Shown: positions 49,796 to 60,545 of the stretch, piece by piece | Numbering within the stretch: the stretch's first letter is position 1 | Layout of the letters: every line of letters begins with the position of its first letter | NCBI GenBank assembly: GCA_002914845.1 | Contig: JXTC01000144.1 | Coordinates: forward strand, 595,252 to 659,251 | Origin: Trema orientale | Lineage: Eukaryota > Streptophyta > Magnoliopsida > Rosales > Cannabaceae | Direction: 5' to 3' | Length of the DNA: 64,000 bases | Position numbers and translations under genes: made by a program | The notes under the pieces: model-generated | Seen by the model: the letters and a program-made list of their open reading frames with translations, nothing else | Database searches by the model: none | What the model was told of the DNA's origin: nothing

Positions 49796-49865
49796 TTTTA
49801 TTTGAATTGTTTGGTAGAAAAGAAAAATCTTTTTATTTGAATTGTTTAGTAGAAAAGAAAAATCT
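49796..49865 (+). repeat. Tandem repeat, two 35-bp units
   Basis: The phrase TTTTATTTGAATTGTTTGG, followed by TAGAAAAGAAAAATCT, occurs at 49796-49830 and again at 49831-49865 with one change. It produces a short artefactual open frame (49732-49914). Confidence 0.85.
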
Positions 49866-50346
49866 ATCTTTATATCAACTAGTCTTGGCATCTTCCAAGA
49901 AAAATAAAAAATAAAAAGAACAACCTAGCCTCACTGTAAAAGAAACCATTGTATATTTTGTTAGAGGGATACAAAGATCTGTTTGCTTGGACTTACGATG
50001 AGATACCTAGTTTAAGTACTGATCTAGTATGTCAATCTTTACATATAACTCCTCACACAAAGTTTCTCAAACGACCCGCCAGTTTCTGAAAACCTGAAAT
50101 AGAGAAAGAAATTAATATCATTACAAAAAATTAACCAAAGTATATATTTTGATTTCTAAAAAATAAATATGGCATGAATTATTAGAGTTATATATGGTAT
50201 GAGTTGATCGAAAAAATGAGTTTTTGAAGGTGTGTGAGATGAGAAAAAAGTGTATCCGATGATACATGTGTATATTTATGTCATTTTATATATTGGTATT
50301 TTCTAAAAGGGGGATTATATTCACACCCGTAAGACATAAATGCATT

Positions 50347-50984
50347 TAGGGGTGGCAATTCGGGTTACGACACGACGACACGACACGAACACGACACGAT
50401 TTTTTGCGGGTTAGGGTCGAAGAAAAAAGGGTGCGGGTCGGGTTCGGGTCGACCAGCCTGACACGAATAAAAAACGAGTCGGGTTCGGGTCAACCCGCTT
50501 GACACGAATATGACCCGTTTGACCCGCCAACAAATATATATATATATAATTAAATTATAAAAATATTTTTTATTTAATTTGTTTATGACCATTATTATAG
50601 ATATATTTAATTTGTACAATGTAAATGTTTGGGATTAGAAGTTATTAATTATATTTATAAATTACCCCTAATTTATTTATTTTAAAATGAGACAATAATA
50701 GCCTTAGAAAAAGAAAATATAAGTAAAAAAATACGGGTCATAGCGGGTTGGCGGGTCAAAAACGGGTTGACGGGTCAAAATCGGGTAGTAGGTTGGATGT
50801 TATTCACAAAAGCGGGTTGTGCGGGTCGGGTTCGGGTCAACCCGTTTTAGATGCGGGTCGGGTTAGTGTTGATGTTGTTCTGACACGACGGGTCATGGGT
50901 CGGGTTCGGGTTGACATAATTTATGTATATATTAGACTTCAACCCGACACGAACCCGACCCGTCAACACGAATTGACACCCCTG
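50347..50984. mobile_element. hAT-type MITE, second copy, inverse orientation
   Basis: It starts TAGGGGTGGCAATTCGGGTT and ends CGAATTGACACCCCTG, the mirror image of 28846-29461. Flanks are AATGCATT (50339-50346) and AATGCACT (50985-50992), an 8-bp target duplication with one change. Subterminal GGGTCGGGTTCGGGT repeats and an AT-rich core match the first copy. Two open frames within it (minus near 50400, plus 50748-51065) are by-products of these repeats. Confidence 0.88.
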
Positions 50985-50992
50985 AATGCACT

Positions 50993-51984
50993 ATCTTCTG
51001 TCAAATTATTTTTAAAATATAATTTTACCCTTATTTTAAATATTATGAAAGAGAATTCGAATTGAATCACCCCATTCTTGGATTAAAAAGAAACGGTAAA
51101 TAACGAATTATAAAAACCTTGCCCATAAACAGTGTAACAGTGTTTTTTTCCCCCTAAACCTGATAAAGAATGAGTAATTTTTTATTAATTGATGATCGGA
51201 TATTGGGAACATCCTTCCATTAAAACATAAAACCTACTATAATCAAATATATTCGAGATCATATGCAATTGTTAATTTTCATTGCAAGGGTTTGAGGTAT
51301 AGGCTTTGTTTTTACACCATTTCATCCGTATTGGAGCGTGATCCCAAACTCTTCTTTTAGATTATATTAAATAATATGTTAGCAAATGAACATAAATAAA
51401 TAAAGCGCATATGAGATGGATAAGGAAGAGCTCTATAATTAGTGTAAGAATTCTACTTAAAAAAAAAAAAAAGATCGTAACATTTTCTTTTTATTCAAGA
51501 TCATTATATGTTATGGAATCCTCAGTTCTTTTTACCTTGTTGAATTTTATTGGAAGGCATCCATCCCATAGTACGAACTAAACTCAGGTTCATTTTAAGG
51601 AAAAAAAATATTATTAATATAGGTGTAAAAATGAAGATAAGTAACCAAATACTGAAAATGGAAAAATCGAAAAAGAAATTTCTTCAAGCTAAAAAAGAAA
51701 AAACAACAGAGAAATGTGAGAAATAAATTTGTGATCGGACTAAGGAGGGAAGAGAGTTTATAGAAGAAGAAGGAAACAAAAAAACTTGGATTGAAGATTA
51801 TGTTAAGAAAAGAGGTGTAGTGAGTATTTTTAATCAGTTAATTTTACTACTAAGAAAGGTGCCTTTATATAATTTAGGGGTGCAAATATAACTCCCTTTG
51901 TAAAAAAAAGTTTGAGATAATGACACAAAATTACGTTGACTTTTGATGTTTTTCGAAAAATTAACCTAATTTTTAATTTCCATA
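50993..51984. other. Intergenic AT-rich DNA
   Basis: No frame or RNA gene recognised. Several purine-rich stretches (51640-51800) are low-complexity. Confidence 0.45.
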
Positions 51985-52327
51985 AGGGTTAATTGCAAAA
52001 TATCTTAAAGTATGGCCTTTTTATAGTTTTAACTTTGTCTTTTGGCTTGTGCAAGATTATACCTCTATATTTGAAATCTTTGTAAATTTTTATCTTCTGT
52101 ATATAAATTTTGGTGATTCATGCTGTCTATTTTAAGTTATTTTCAACAAATTTTAACTATTTATCAGCAGAAATAAGATATTCTTGATTCGAATTTTATA
52201 TTTAGTATGGAATTTTATTGTCAATTTAGATACAATCGGTATTTGCAAAAATTTTAAATATAGATATATAATTTTGTACAGACAAAAAAATATAGTTAAA
52301 ATTATAAAAATACTATACTTTTTAGGG
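51985..52327. repeat. Foldback element with arms of about 110 bp
   Basis: The left arm begins GGGTTAATTGCAAAATATC and carries ATAGTTTTAACT, TGTGCAAGATTATACCTCTA and AAATCTTTGTAAAT. The right arm gives the complements in reverse order (TTTGCAAAAATTT, GATATATAATTTTGTACA, ATAGTTAAAATTATAAAAAT) and ends TTTTTAGGG. Non-coding; related in style to 28153-28516. Confidence 0.6.
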
Positions 52328-52805
52328 TTTTTTTTTTTACAGTATCCCTTTCTATAAATTAATACTCTAACATTAATTTTTTTGCAAATATGTAAATTAA
52401 TACCCTCACATTACTCAAATTATTGCTCTCTTCTCTCTTTTTTATGTCGCCCCGACAAAGAATCATGGTTTTGTCATTGGCGGCTACTATGAGCTACAAT
52501 AACAAAATAGATAAAGTGGGCAATAAATCTTAGGATTTGTGGCACTAATGGTCCACGAATTCCTCAAGCAGTGACTATTTGATCGCAAATTAAATAGACG
52601 TTCAAAAATCTTCATGATTTGACGAATTTGTGACAATATAATGTCTTTGTGTATATCTAAAATAAATGTTGTCCGTTAAAAGTTGGACGGAAGAAAAAGC
52701 ACAGGTAACTTGGATTTAATGACAAGTCACGCACATGACCTTACATCACTTGTTCGTATGGTATTTGATTTGGAACTTTGGGATATATCTAGATTTTTAT
52801 TTTAC

Positions 52806-53410
52806 TATGCTGTCACTTTTTTTTTTTTTTTTGGGCTCTGGAAAAGCAAATTTATTAATAAAACAAGTCAAAGAGAGTGGTGGCCACATCAGAAGGCACC
52901 TCCCAAAAGGCAAAAGTACCAGGTCGCTTGGATGAAAAGGCCCATTTTGCTAACGTATGAGCAGAACAATTCATCAATCTGAGAATCCAAAATACGTTAC
53001 AGGTACAAGACGTTAGCAGAAAAATAACATTAAAAGAAATATGAGCAAGGCGCCATGCCGGGGAACATTTACCAACTATTGCTGAGACTATCTCCTTAGA
53101 GTCTGAGAAAAGGTATGCGTTATGCCAATTCCTTCCTGCACAGTGCTGTAACCCCACTTCAACAGCTCGAAGTTCAGCTTCAAGCAGGGTATGTGCTGAG
53201 AACAAAGATGTTGCAAGTAGAAGAATCTGATCATTGTCTCCTCTGGCTACAACACCCGCAGCACCTTTTCCATCTTTAAAGGTTGTGTCTATGAATACTC
53301 TGACCCGTCCTGACACCTGTGGCAAACACTCTAAGGGCACAACAGTCCGTGTTGCGTGTTGCTCTGTGTCAATAATAGGCGTAACTTGAACATTTAGTAT
53401 GCTGTCACTT
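52806..53410 (-). mobile_element. 5'-truncated LINE insertion with target duplications
   Basis: TATGCTGTCACTT occurs at 52806-52818 and at 53398-53410. Between them, on the minus strand, is a coding remnant of a LINE C-terminal RNase H followed by AATAAATT-type text and a poly(A) tail (poly(T) at 52817-52832 on the plus strand). A 13-bp duplication, 3' poly(A) and 5' truncation are the hallmarks of target-primed reverse transcription. The insertion is about 580 bp. Confidence 0.85.
52855..53397 (-). pseudogene. LINE RNase H domain fragment (open but truncated)
   Basis: The minus-strand frame carries an RNase H fold of the type found at the C-terminus of plant L1-like LINEs. It has V-F-I-D near the start, E-A-E-L-R-A-V, then F-S-D-S, and near the end N-C-S-A-H-T-L-A-K-W-A and F-W-E-V-P. 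The acidic residues D, E, D appear preserved. The first G-S/A pair after the first D reads T-T instead. The frame stays open to a stop at 52855. Upstream of 53397 the same frame continues into host DNA to 53526, so the apparent 223-residue frame is a chimera. No endonuclease or RT part remains, so it is non-functional as a transposon. Confidence 0.75.
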
Positions 53411-53537
53411 GAGATTGTACGGCCTATTCTCTTCTTCTTTCTTTTGTTTTTTTTTTTTTTTGGGGGGGCGGGGCGCGGTGGTCTGGGCTTTGAAGAAGAG
53501 AGCCTATTCATCTTTAAATTACTCATGCTTATGTTGC

Positions 53538-53720
53538 ATGTATGATGGCATTTGAATGTGAAGTTGATAACCTATTCTGAGGATTTGTCTTTGGATCAAC
53601 TTGTTGAGTTTAACAATATGTAGACGTGAAATTGATAATAATATTTATTATCTTTTGAATACTTTCTCCCATTATTTTTCCCTACGTGATGATTTTATTT
53701 CGTTGATTCTAACATCATTA
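53538..53720. repeat. SABATH downstream-flank repeat, copy A
   Basis: ATGATGGCATTTGAATGTG.., CTATTCTGAGGATTTGTCTT, GTGAAATTGATAATAAT and ATTTTATTTCGTTGATTCTA recur in order at 63840-64000 with scattered changes. It lies about 360 bases beyond the stop codon of the SABATH gene, on its 3' side. Confidence 0.7.
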
Positions 53721-54076
53721 GAGAATCAATTACCTTTTATAATCTTAGTAAGTATTTTGAATAGACTCGTAGATAATTATTAGAGAACAGAAATATTAAA
53801 TTCATGCACTAATAAACTCCTTTCAACCATTGGACGAGACATGCTTATACCTAGCCAAATAAGAAACCAACTTACGAAACTTATTGAATATTGTCTATAT
53901 TATTATAATTTCAAATATAATTCTTAAACTCAAATGAAAAGAGGCGCACAATAATATAGGAACCTTCTCTTCTCATAGGAAGTAATTACCTACAACTAGG
54001 TACTACTCTTTAATTTCCCTTCTTTTTTATTTATTACTTATTATCTAATTATTAAGAGAGATAAAATATGAGTCTA

Positions 54077-55730
54077 CTAATGTGGGTTGCGCTTAAGGAG
54101 GACAAATAGGAAAGGGGATTTGTGGTTCTCAGGGTTTAAGAAAATGGAAGACTGAGCAACTTTGTTGGAGAATCGATTAAAGAGCTCATCTATAATCTCA
54201 TTGCCAAAGTGCTTTTGGAGAAGTCCTTCTAATGCAGCTCTCAGGAATAATACACGCATTTGGAGATTTGGCAATAAAACATGCTTTTGGACATTGTTCA
54301 GCTTCTCCATACTTTCAATGCTAAAATGCTCGTTTCTCCCAATAATGGCCTTCACTTCACTTGGGGATGGAAAATATAGTGGCAGATTGAAACTGTCCAC
54401 TTTCTCCTCACTCACTAATCCCTGCAGAAACAAATAATATTGTAGACCATAGATTCATTAATCAATTTAAGGTCACATAAGATCGCGTACTAGCTAGTGT
54501 TACATATGGCCCTAACTGAGACAGAATCTTCATCCATAATATATTTACATGTACATATGATTTATCTCGAGCTCTATGAGTTTGTGAAGAAGGGAAAAAG
54601 TGTTGCCAACCCTTTTGCTCTTATAAAGTTTCATCTTGTTCGAACCCGTAAATGAAAGAAAAATCTTGTTACATTAACATCATTTAGTGATTTTAACTTT
54701 TGAAACATAAAAATTATGGGTTATGGAAATGGGAGACGTTAGAATATATCTAATTAACTAAATACATAATCATTAAAACGGTATCATCTAATTTGTTAAA
54801 CCCGAAAAAGCCAAATAAAAAAGAAGAGAGTTGGGCTTAGTTACCATCTTGGTCATGTCCACAAGGCAAGAGCCTATGAGATCGTTCTCCATAGGGTTGG
54901 TGGTATCAGAAGGTAGCAGAATATCAGGCACTGCAGGTATAATCAGCAGTATAAGCCCTCCAACGACAAGCTCCTCTGCTCTTGCACGCAAAAACGACAT
55001 CATATCCTTTGCGAATTGATCAGAATAAGCCTTCTTAACTTGCTCCCCTGCATTGGGGTAGTGAATCCTCCCTTTGTTCCACGCTGGAGAAGTCCTGTCG
55101 GTAACTTGTGAGGGCACTCTGGAGAGCCATTGAAGTGCACACGAGCAGTGAACAAAGTGAAGAGATGAGTTCGGAAATAGGCGGTCGTGGAACGAGCCGG
55201 GAACTCCGGCCGCCAGGTATTTTCTTGCTGGAGGGAGGGACTTGAAGAGGGTGTTGAAGTCGTTTTCGAAGTGGTCATTGAAGAAAACTTGGAATATGAC
55301 TGGATTTTGGTGATGATCATCAGAGTGATCCAAATGATGTCGTTTGTCAAGTTGGTATTTTCGTTGTACGGCTTCGAGTATGTTCTGGACAGCTAGGAAA
55401 GTGTTTGGTCCAGTGGAACATCCGAAATCCGCCAAGAAAATTTGGTTTGGAAACGAGGCAGAGTCAAGAGTTTTGTTCATGTCAAAGTGCTTGATGATTG
55501 CTTCCTTAATCATTTCTTTGGAAGCTTCCACTGCTCCCCTCTACCAAAATATGAAAAGATCATCATTATGTATCGATGTATATATTTACATAAAGGTGTT
55601 TCAGGTTATAGAGTAAGCAATAATAATACAATTATACCTGAAACTTGGAGTTTTGAAGATAGCTATAAGGTCCCTCTCCACCATTCATGGGATGTGACTC
55701 TACAAATTCGTAGTTTCCCTTGCTCTCCAT
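54077..55730 (-). CDS. SABATH-family SAM-dependent carboxyl methyltransferase
   Basis: Transfers a methyl group from S-adenosylmethionine to the carboxyl group of a small acid; the family includes salicylate, jasmonate, indole-acetate, gibberellin, loganate and farnesoate methyltransferases. Three exons (minus): 55638-55730, 54845-55540, 54077-54421, with GT..AG introns and a continuous frame of 377 residues, the usual size. The N-terminus has M-N-G-G-E-G-P-Y-S-Y-L-Q-N-S-K-F-Q, the conserved substrate/SAM segment. The SAM site A-D-F-G-C-S-T-G-P-N follows exon 2's start. The aromatic segment is H-C-S-C-A-L-Q-W-L-S rather than the S-S-Y-S-L-x-W-L-S of salicylate and jasmonate enzymes, so the substrate is probably different and is not predictable. 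A second and third copy of its flanks lie downstream in the window. No lesion is visible. Confidence 0.92.
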
Positions 55731-55830
55731 TCTCTCTGGCTATCTGATTCTTTCTACTAAAGATCTCTATTGAGAAGTTTTATGAGGTTCAAAGCACACT
55801 ATACTTGATGTTCCTTGCTCTTAATTTGCG

Positions 55831-55841
55831 ATATATTTATA
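55831..55841 (-). promoter_or_regulatory. Probable TATA box of the SABATH gene
   Basis: The minus-strand sequence TATAAATATAT lies about 100 bases before the start codon at 55730. This position would give a leader of roughly 70 bases, usual for plant genes. Confidence 0.55.
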
Positions 55842-55989
55842 GTGTTTTTTTGGAAATTGGGAATATTACTATTAATTAACACTAATACTAGTCTGGTCCA
55901 TAAAGTCTTTCAATGCATGAACTGACACAAGTTCACAATGTGATTTATTTACTTGATTTTTGAGGTTGTTCTTTGTGACATCTTTTTCT

Positions 55990-56650
55990 CTCCTTTGAAA
56001 ATTAGACTTATTTCATTGTATTCAAGTAATTAATGACTGGAGACAAATCATAAGATGGTTTAATCCTATTATGGTTTAATTCTTATAGCATTATTAGAGG
56101 CCCAAAGTGCAAAAGTGACATTAATAACCTAAAAATAAAGGCTTTTGATGAAGCTGAAGGCATCATGCAAAGAATCAAGAATTTTATTCAGTTTTTTGTC
56201 CCTTTTTATCGTTTAGAGGCTTACAAAAATATTTTCTTTTCTGGAATGTGTCTTTTCTATTTTCAGGTTAGAAGGCTGTTTGGGAATCAATATATTAGTA
56301 AAATAGAAAATTAACCTCGGAAAAAAGATGATGTACTTTTTTTCTTTCCTGAAAGGGAAGAGTCATTACACTTGAATGCAAATAAAGCATGCATGTCGTG
56401 TATAAGCAGTGTTAATCATAGTTAATGGAGAAGAATATTTTCAATTTCTATATATATATGTACACAATTCCATGAAGCATATATAATAGTGCTTGCGGTT
56501 ATGACATCCTGACAGAGAATAGACCAGACAAATTAAGTATGAGCATTCACTACGCTGACTGTGATATGGTATGTATTGTGGCTAAGTACTCAAGTTACCA
56601 GCTGTGCAATTAATTAATAAGTTTCAGAGTAGTACGTATTAGTTAGTATA
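55990..56650. repeat. SABATH upstream-flank repeat, copy A
   Basis: Phrases such as ATTCTTATAGCATTATTAGA, AAGGCTTTTGATGAAGCT.., GGCATCATGCAAAGAATCAA, TTGCGGTTATGACAT, ACAAATTAAGTATGAGCA and ACCAGCTGTGCAATTAATTA recur in the same order at 59545-60545. It is the distal promoter zone of the SABATH gene. Confidence 0.8.
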
Positions 56651-57725
56651 CATAATTAAGGAGCACGTATTATATAAACGTGTATAATTGTCTCTCTGAT
56701 AGCATTTTTATATGCGCGGGTGAAGCACACTCGAATCTGGACCGTAGACAATAGGAAAATGCTATTAGACATTCAACGCCGCAAATGAAGTTACAATATT
56801 TAATGAACTCACTATTTTCATGTGACGGGTTGTGAATCTGGAAGTATACTACAATTATAATATAGGGAAAGGTATAAAATAGTTTGAACTTCGAAGTAAA
56901 TTTCTCTTATCGAAACAATTAGTCATCAACAGCATTCAAGTTAAATGTGAACTCTTTTTCTTCTTTTTTTTTTTTTTAGGGAGAATTAAATGTGAACTTT
57001 TTCTATAGTTTAATTTTTTTAATTAACTTTTAGAGAATTTTGTCTTTCAGAAATTGCTCATCATAAGGGAAAGCCATTCGAGCTCAAGAGGAAGCTCCAA
57101 GCAAATTAGGGGCTAGCTTATGGCCTCCTCCATTTAAATAATGAAGAAAGTTAAGGATGAAAGGACATACTTATATTTTTATGTACAAATCTACATAACC
57201 TATATATATATATGTATATATATAAAACTTTATTCTATATACACATGTATAAAATAGCTTACTTCCTCCCTATTGTAGTAATTCTATACATATATATATT
57301 GGAATATTTAGTTTATGTACTATATATATTAATTTGTCAAACTAGAACACGATGTTCAGCCAAATAATTTCGAAGGACAACCCATCTAAAATCACTGGGC
57401 AACTTACATATAAAGAAAGTGGCAAATTTGAAATGGAATCAGGAATTAAGAATGCAGAATCACCAAAAAGGTTTTGTAGATTTTGTACATTGAGTTGTGT
57501 GCTTCCGTCGGACTTAAATCATTCATTGGATGAGCCCACAGTATGATCACAGAGCCCCCATCTCAAGGCTCAATAGAAGCTACGGTATCATACTCTTGTT
57601 TGTTTTATCTTTTGGGATCAATTTGATTGGCTGCCGATTTATGGTTCAAATAAGGTTTATTCTAGTTTTATAAGCCTAACTTGTAGAGGCGTCAAATGTG
57701 TGGGGCTAAATTAGATGGTCGAAAA
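56651..57725. other. Intergenic DNA between the SABATH promoter and a LINE relic
   Basis: No gene is supported. An open frame at 57352-57546 (plus) has 64 codons and no recognisable domain. (TA)n tracts lie near 57200-57330. Confidence 0.4.
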
Positions 57726-57930
57726 GACACCCTTTTTTTTTTTAAAGGGAGAAAATTGAACTTTATTACATAAAATCAGCAGCAACAATAGAAGAAATAA
57801 AACAAGAACTAGAATCCCAATACACATCACTACTAGAAAAATTAAAAACCGAACTTGCTAAGTTATGGGCCACCTATTCCCATCTCTGGGAACATATATA
57901 GAGACAAGAACTGTAGTTAATGCTGCTAAT
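57726..57930 (-). pseudogene. LINE 3'-end relic with poly(A)
   Basis: On the plus strand it starts with a run of T (57731-57742) and then AACTTTATTACATAAAATCA. Read on the minus strand, H-N-L-A-S-S-V-F and V-Y-W-D-S-S resemble the end of a LINE RNase H domain, followed by stops, AATAAAG and poly(A). It is 5'-truncated. Target duplications were not found by eye. Confidence 0.45.
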
Positions 57931-58018
57931 TAAAAATTCAACATCTCATAAAACTAAAGCAAAACATGGTAATGGTCGGGGATTAATGTTAAAGCCTGAA
58001 TAACTTTTAAAGCATGCA

Positions 58019-58144
58019 TCACTGTCCACTTCTACTTCGCTCCACCTCGAATATTCTTCGGGCAAGTTGAAGGTCTTCACAGATGGCAAGCAGTTTTACA
58101 ATCTCTGACAAAAGGATACCCGGGAGTTTTACTGAGCAACAGGC
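58019..58144 (-). other. Exon-like open segment of unknown origin
   Basis: The minus-strand frame reads a plausible helix, I-L-L-S-E-I-V-K-L-L-A-I-C-E-D-L-Q-L-A-R, before a stop at 58019. Local GC is higher than in the surroundings. I do not recognise the protein. It could be a scrap of a captured gene or chance. Confidence 0.2.
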
Positions 58145-58501
58145 CAACACTATCCCGAAATGATCCTTAATGATTGATTGTAGTACTCTCTCTAGCTTCC
58201 TGATCCATATGATTTAAACTTATGGAATTATGGAATTCTGACAGGAAATTAAGATCATACTCAGCTATACTCGTAGCAGTTCTACATTTCTGACCAAAAA
58301 CATAAATAGTGAATATGATCTTTTGTATACAAAAACATCATATTTGCGATCATTTCTATTTTTTTAAAGTAGAATAGTGAATCTTTTTGTTATTTATTAA
58401 CTATACAAAAAGAAAAACTATGCACGTTTTTTTAATATCCTTTGCTATTTACGTTGATTCACTATTCACCATCATATATGCCAAAACATAAACACTTAAT
58501 A

Positions 58502-58529
58502 GGGGGGGTAGGGGGCGGGGTGAGGGGGG
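58502..58529 (+). other. G-quadruplex-capable motif
   Basis: Four runs of G (7, 5, 4 and 6) are separated by loops TA, C and TGA. This is isolated in otherwise AT-rich DNA between the two SABATH-flank copies. Confidence 0.7.
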
Positions 58530-59156
58530 AAAAGAATAAGGAAAACCTTAAAGTAAATTAACTGCACAATAATCTAATTTTTATTTAAGGTTAAAACAAA
58601 GGTCCCTGAATTATAATCTTTGTATGACTTTATCACCCGAATTTTTAACTTACATAGTAATAACTTTTGAATTATGCAATTGTTACAATAATGACCTTTT
58701 TGTTACAAACTGTTAGTTTTTTAACATAAAATAGTCATAAACAAAGCTTATAAGTTAGAATTTCACTTTAAGTCATGATTATTAAAATGTGCGCGTTGCA
58801 CAAGACTCATTAACCCTTCTATTTATAAGAAGAGGATGTGTTTAGAAATAAGATTTCATTATTTAATATATATGAAGGCATTTATATAGTAATTTACCAG
58901 TGGATATTCTTTGAAATAATTAATTGATTTGCATAGTTGTGAGGAGGAAAAAAAAAAGGTGTGGCTGAAAAAAAAAAAGAGCATGAAAATGAAACTTTTG
59001 AAAAGCGAAAATGTTATTTTTCAAAACTTATATGGTTACTATTTATTGGTTAATAGTTATCCAAGTGACTCAAAAAAGTTATATTTAACATTCCCAATAA
59101 ATAAATAAATGAATCAGATTACAACTAGCTTATATGCTGCATTCACTAAAGAAATA

Positions 59157-59204
59157 AGATTAACAACATAACTCGATATCAGATTAACAACATAACTCGA
59201 TATC
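59157..59204 (+). repeat. Tandem repeat, two identical 24-bp units
   Basis: AGATTAACAACATAACTCGA followed by TATC occurs twice back to back. Confidence 0.95.
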
Positions 59205-59305
59205 ATTGTTTCGAACCGTGTAAATCATAGTCAAAATAAGCCACTAGCCCAACACATATAGAACACAATAAATGATATGGGAATTCCAGTTCATAAAAAA
59301 AAAAA

Positions 59306-59306
59306 N
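59306..59306. other. Single N inside an A/GAA-rich join
   Basis: The N sits between poly(A) and (GAA)n. AAATGATATGGGAATT lies on both sides (about 59270-59285 and 59320-59335), consistent with an imperfectly closed gap or a tiny insertion. Confidence 0.9.
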
Positions 59307-59544
59307 AGAAGAAGAAGAAGAAATGATATGGGAATTAATTACCCGAAAGGAGTAAAAGAAGAACAAAACAAGAGAAATGGAACATTAAGGTATGGAGCGT
59401 TAAGTGCCCAATTTAGTTTCCCAATAAGAAAACTTCTGCAGCAACAGTAGATAGGCTTGTTGAGATAACATATGGATAACATATAAAATTCAACTTCTCA
59501 CACTTCCATGTAAAGTCACACAATACCAAATAATTGAACGTTAT

Positions 59545-60545
59545 ATTATTGGACTTATTTCACTATGTTCAAGTAATTGACTAGAGACTTTGATAAGATT
59601 TTGTTAATGAAGTAGCCATTCATAAAAATAAATAAAAAAGTAATTGACTAGAGACTTTGATAAGAATTTTTAATCTTATTATGATTTAATTCTTATAACA
59701 TTATTAGAGGGGCAAAGCTCAACAGTAACATTCACCTAAAAAAAAGGCTTTTGGTGAGGCTTAAGGCATCACGTAAAGAAGATCAAGAATTTGATTCTGT
59801 TTTTAGACTTCTTTTTTTTTTTCGGCTTTTTAAGTTGGAAACTCTTTATTAAGAAATATCATTAGCTACAAAAATAGCAATACAACTAAGAATTTCCTTA
59901 AAAGATAACACATCTATTAGAAGTGAAGCACAACTTGACAAGCATGTGACAACTTTATTTTCATCTCTAGAAACAGGATCTCTTTTTATAGTTTATAGGC
60001 TTACTAATCTTCTTTTTCTGGAATTTTTTTTTTCTATTTGCAGGATAAACTTTATTTCTATCTATAGAATCAGGATCTCTTTTTATAGTTTATAGGCTTG
60101 CTAACCTTGTTTGTCTGAGAATTTATATTTTTTTTTCTTTTTGCATGTTTCTGACTGGGGAATCAATATATGAATATAGAAAATAAAATCTCGGAAAAAA
60201 AGGTAGTAATTTTTTTTCCCCTTGAAAGGGAGAAGTAGTACTCTTGAATTCAAATAAAGTAAGTCGTGTATAATCCAAACAGTGTTTAATCATAATTAAT
60301 TAAAAAAAGCATATATATCCATATATACTAACATATGCTCTTCCAAATAGTCCTTGCGGTTGTGGTTATAACATTGCTTATAGATAATGACGAACAAATT
60401 AAGTATGAGCAACCACTGGGCTGATTGCTTATTCTCTTTCAAATTTGCAAGATATGTAGTATATATTGCTAATTACTCAAACTACCAGCTGTGTAAATTA
60501 ATTAATAGTGTTCCGAATATAACTATGTAGTATACATTAATAGGG
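59545..60545. repeat. SABATH upstream-flank repeat, copy B, without a gene
   Basis: It matches 55990-56650 in order, from CTTATTTCACTATGTTCAAG to ACCAGCTGTGTAAATTAATT. It has been lengthened by a LINE scrap (59812-59965), by a local duplication of CAGGATCTCTTTTTATAG (about 59976 and 60069) and by an internal repeat of GTAATTGACTAGAGACTTTG (59572 and 59640). The expected coding part on its left side is absent, so this is a promoter relic of a lost family member. Confidence 0.75.
59812..59965 (-). pseudogene. LINE 3'-end relic inside the duplicated SABATH flank
   Basis: Plus strand: a T run then CGGCTTTTTAAGTTGGAAAC and CTCTTTATTAAG. Minus strand: an E-N-K-V-V-T-C-L-S-S-C-A-S run resembling the LINE RNase H C-terminus, then stops, AATAAAG and poly(A). 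It is present in copy B but not in copy A of the flank, so it arrived after the duplication. Confidence 0.5.

Noticed and set aside
50748-51065. Plus-strand frame rich in Gly, Ser and Val, and its counterpart at 28831-29040 (minus)
   Set aside because: Both fall in the subterminal repeats of the hAT-type MITEs. The similarity between them is that of the element, not of a protein.
55000-55396. Several overlapping frames across the SABATH second exon (also 54162-54437)
   Set aside because: Out-of-frame shadows. The SABATH frame has conserved motifs and matching splice sites.
57352-57546. 64-codon plus-strand frame
   Set aside because: No recognisable domain or splice context, and the composition is like the surrounding intergenic DNA.
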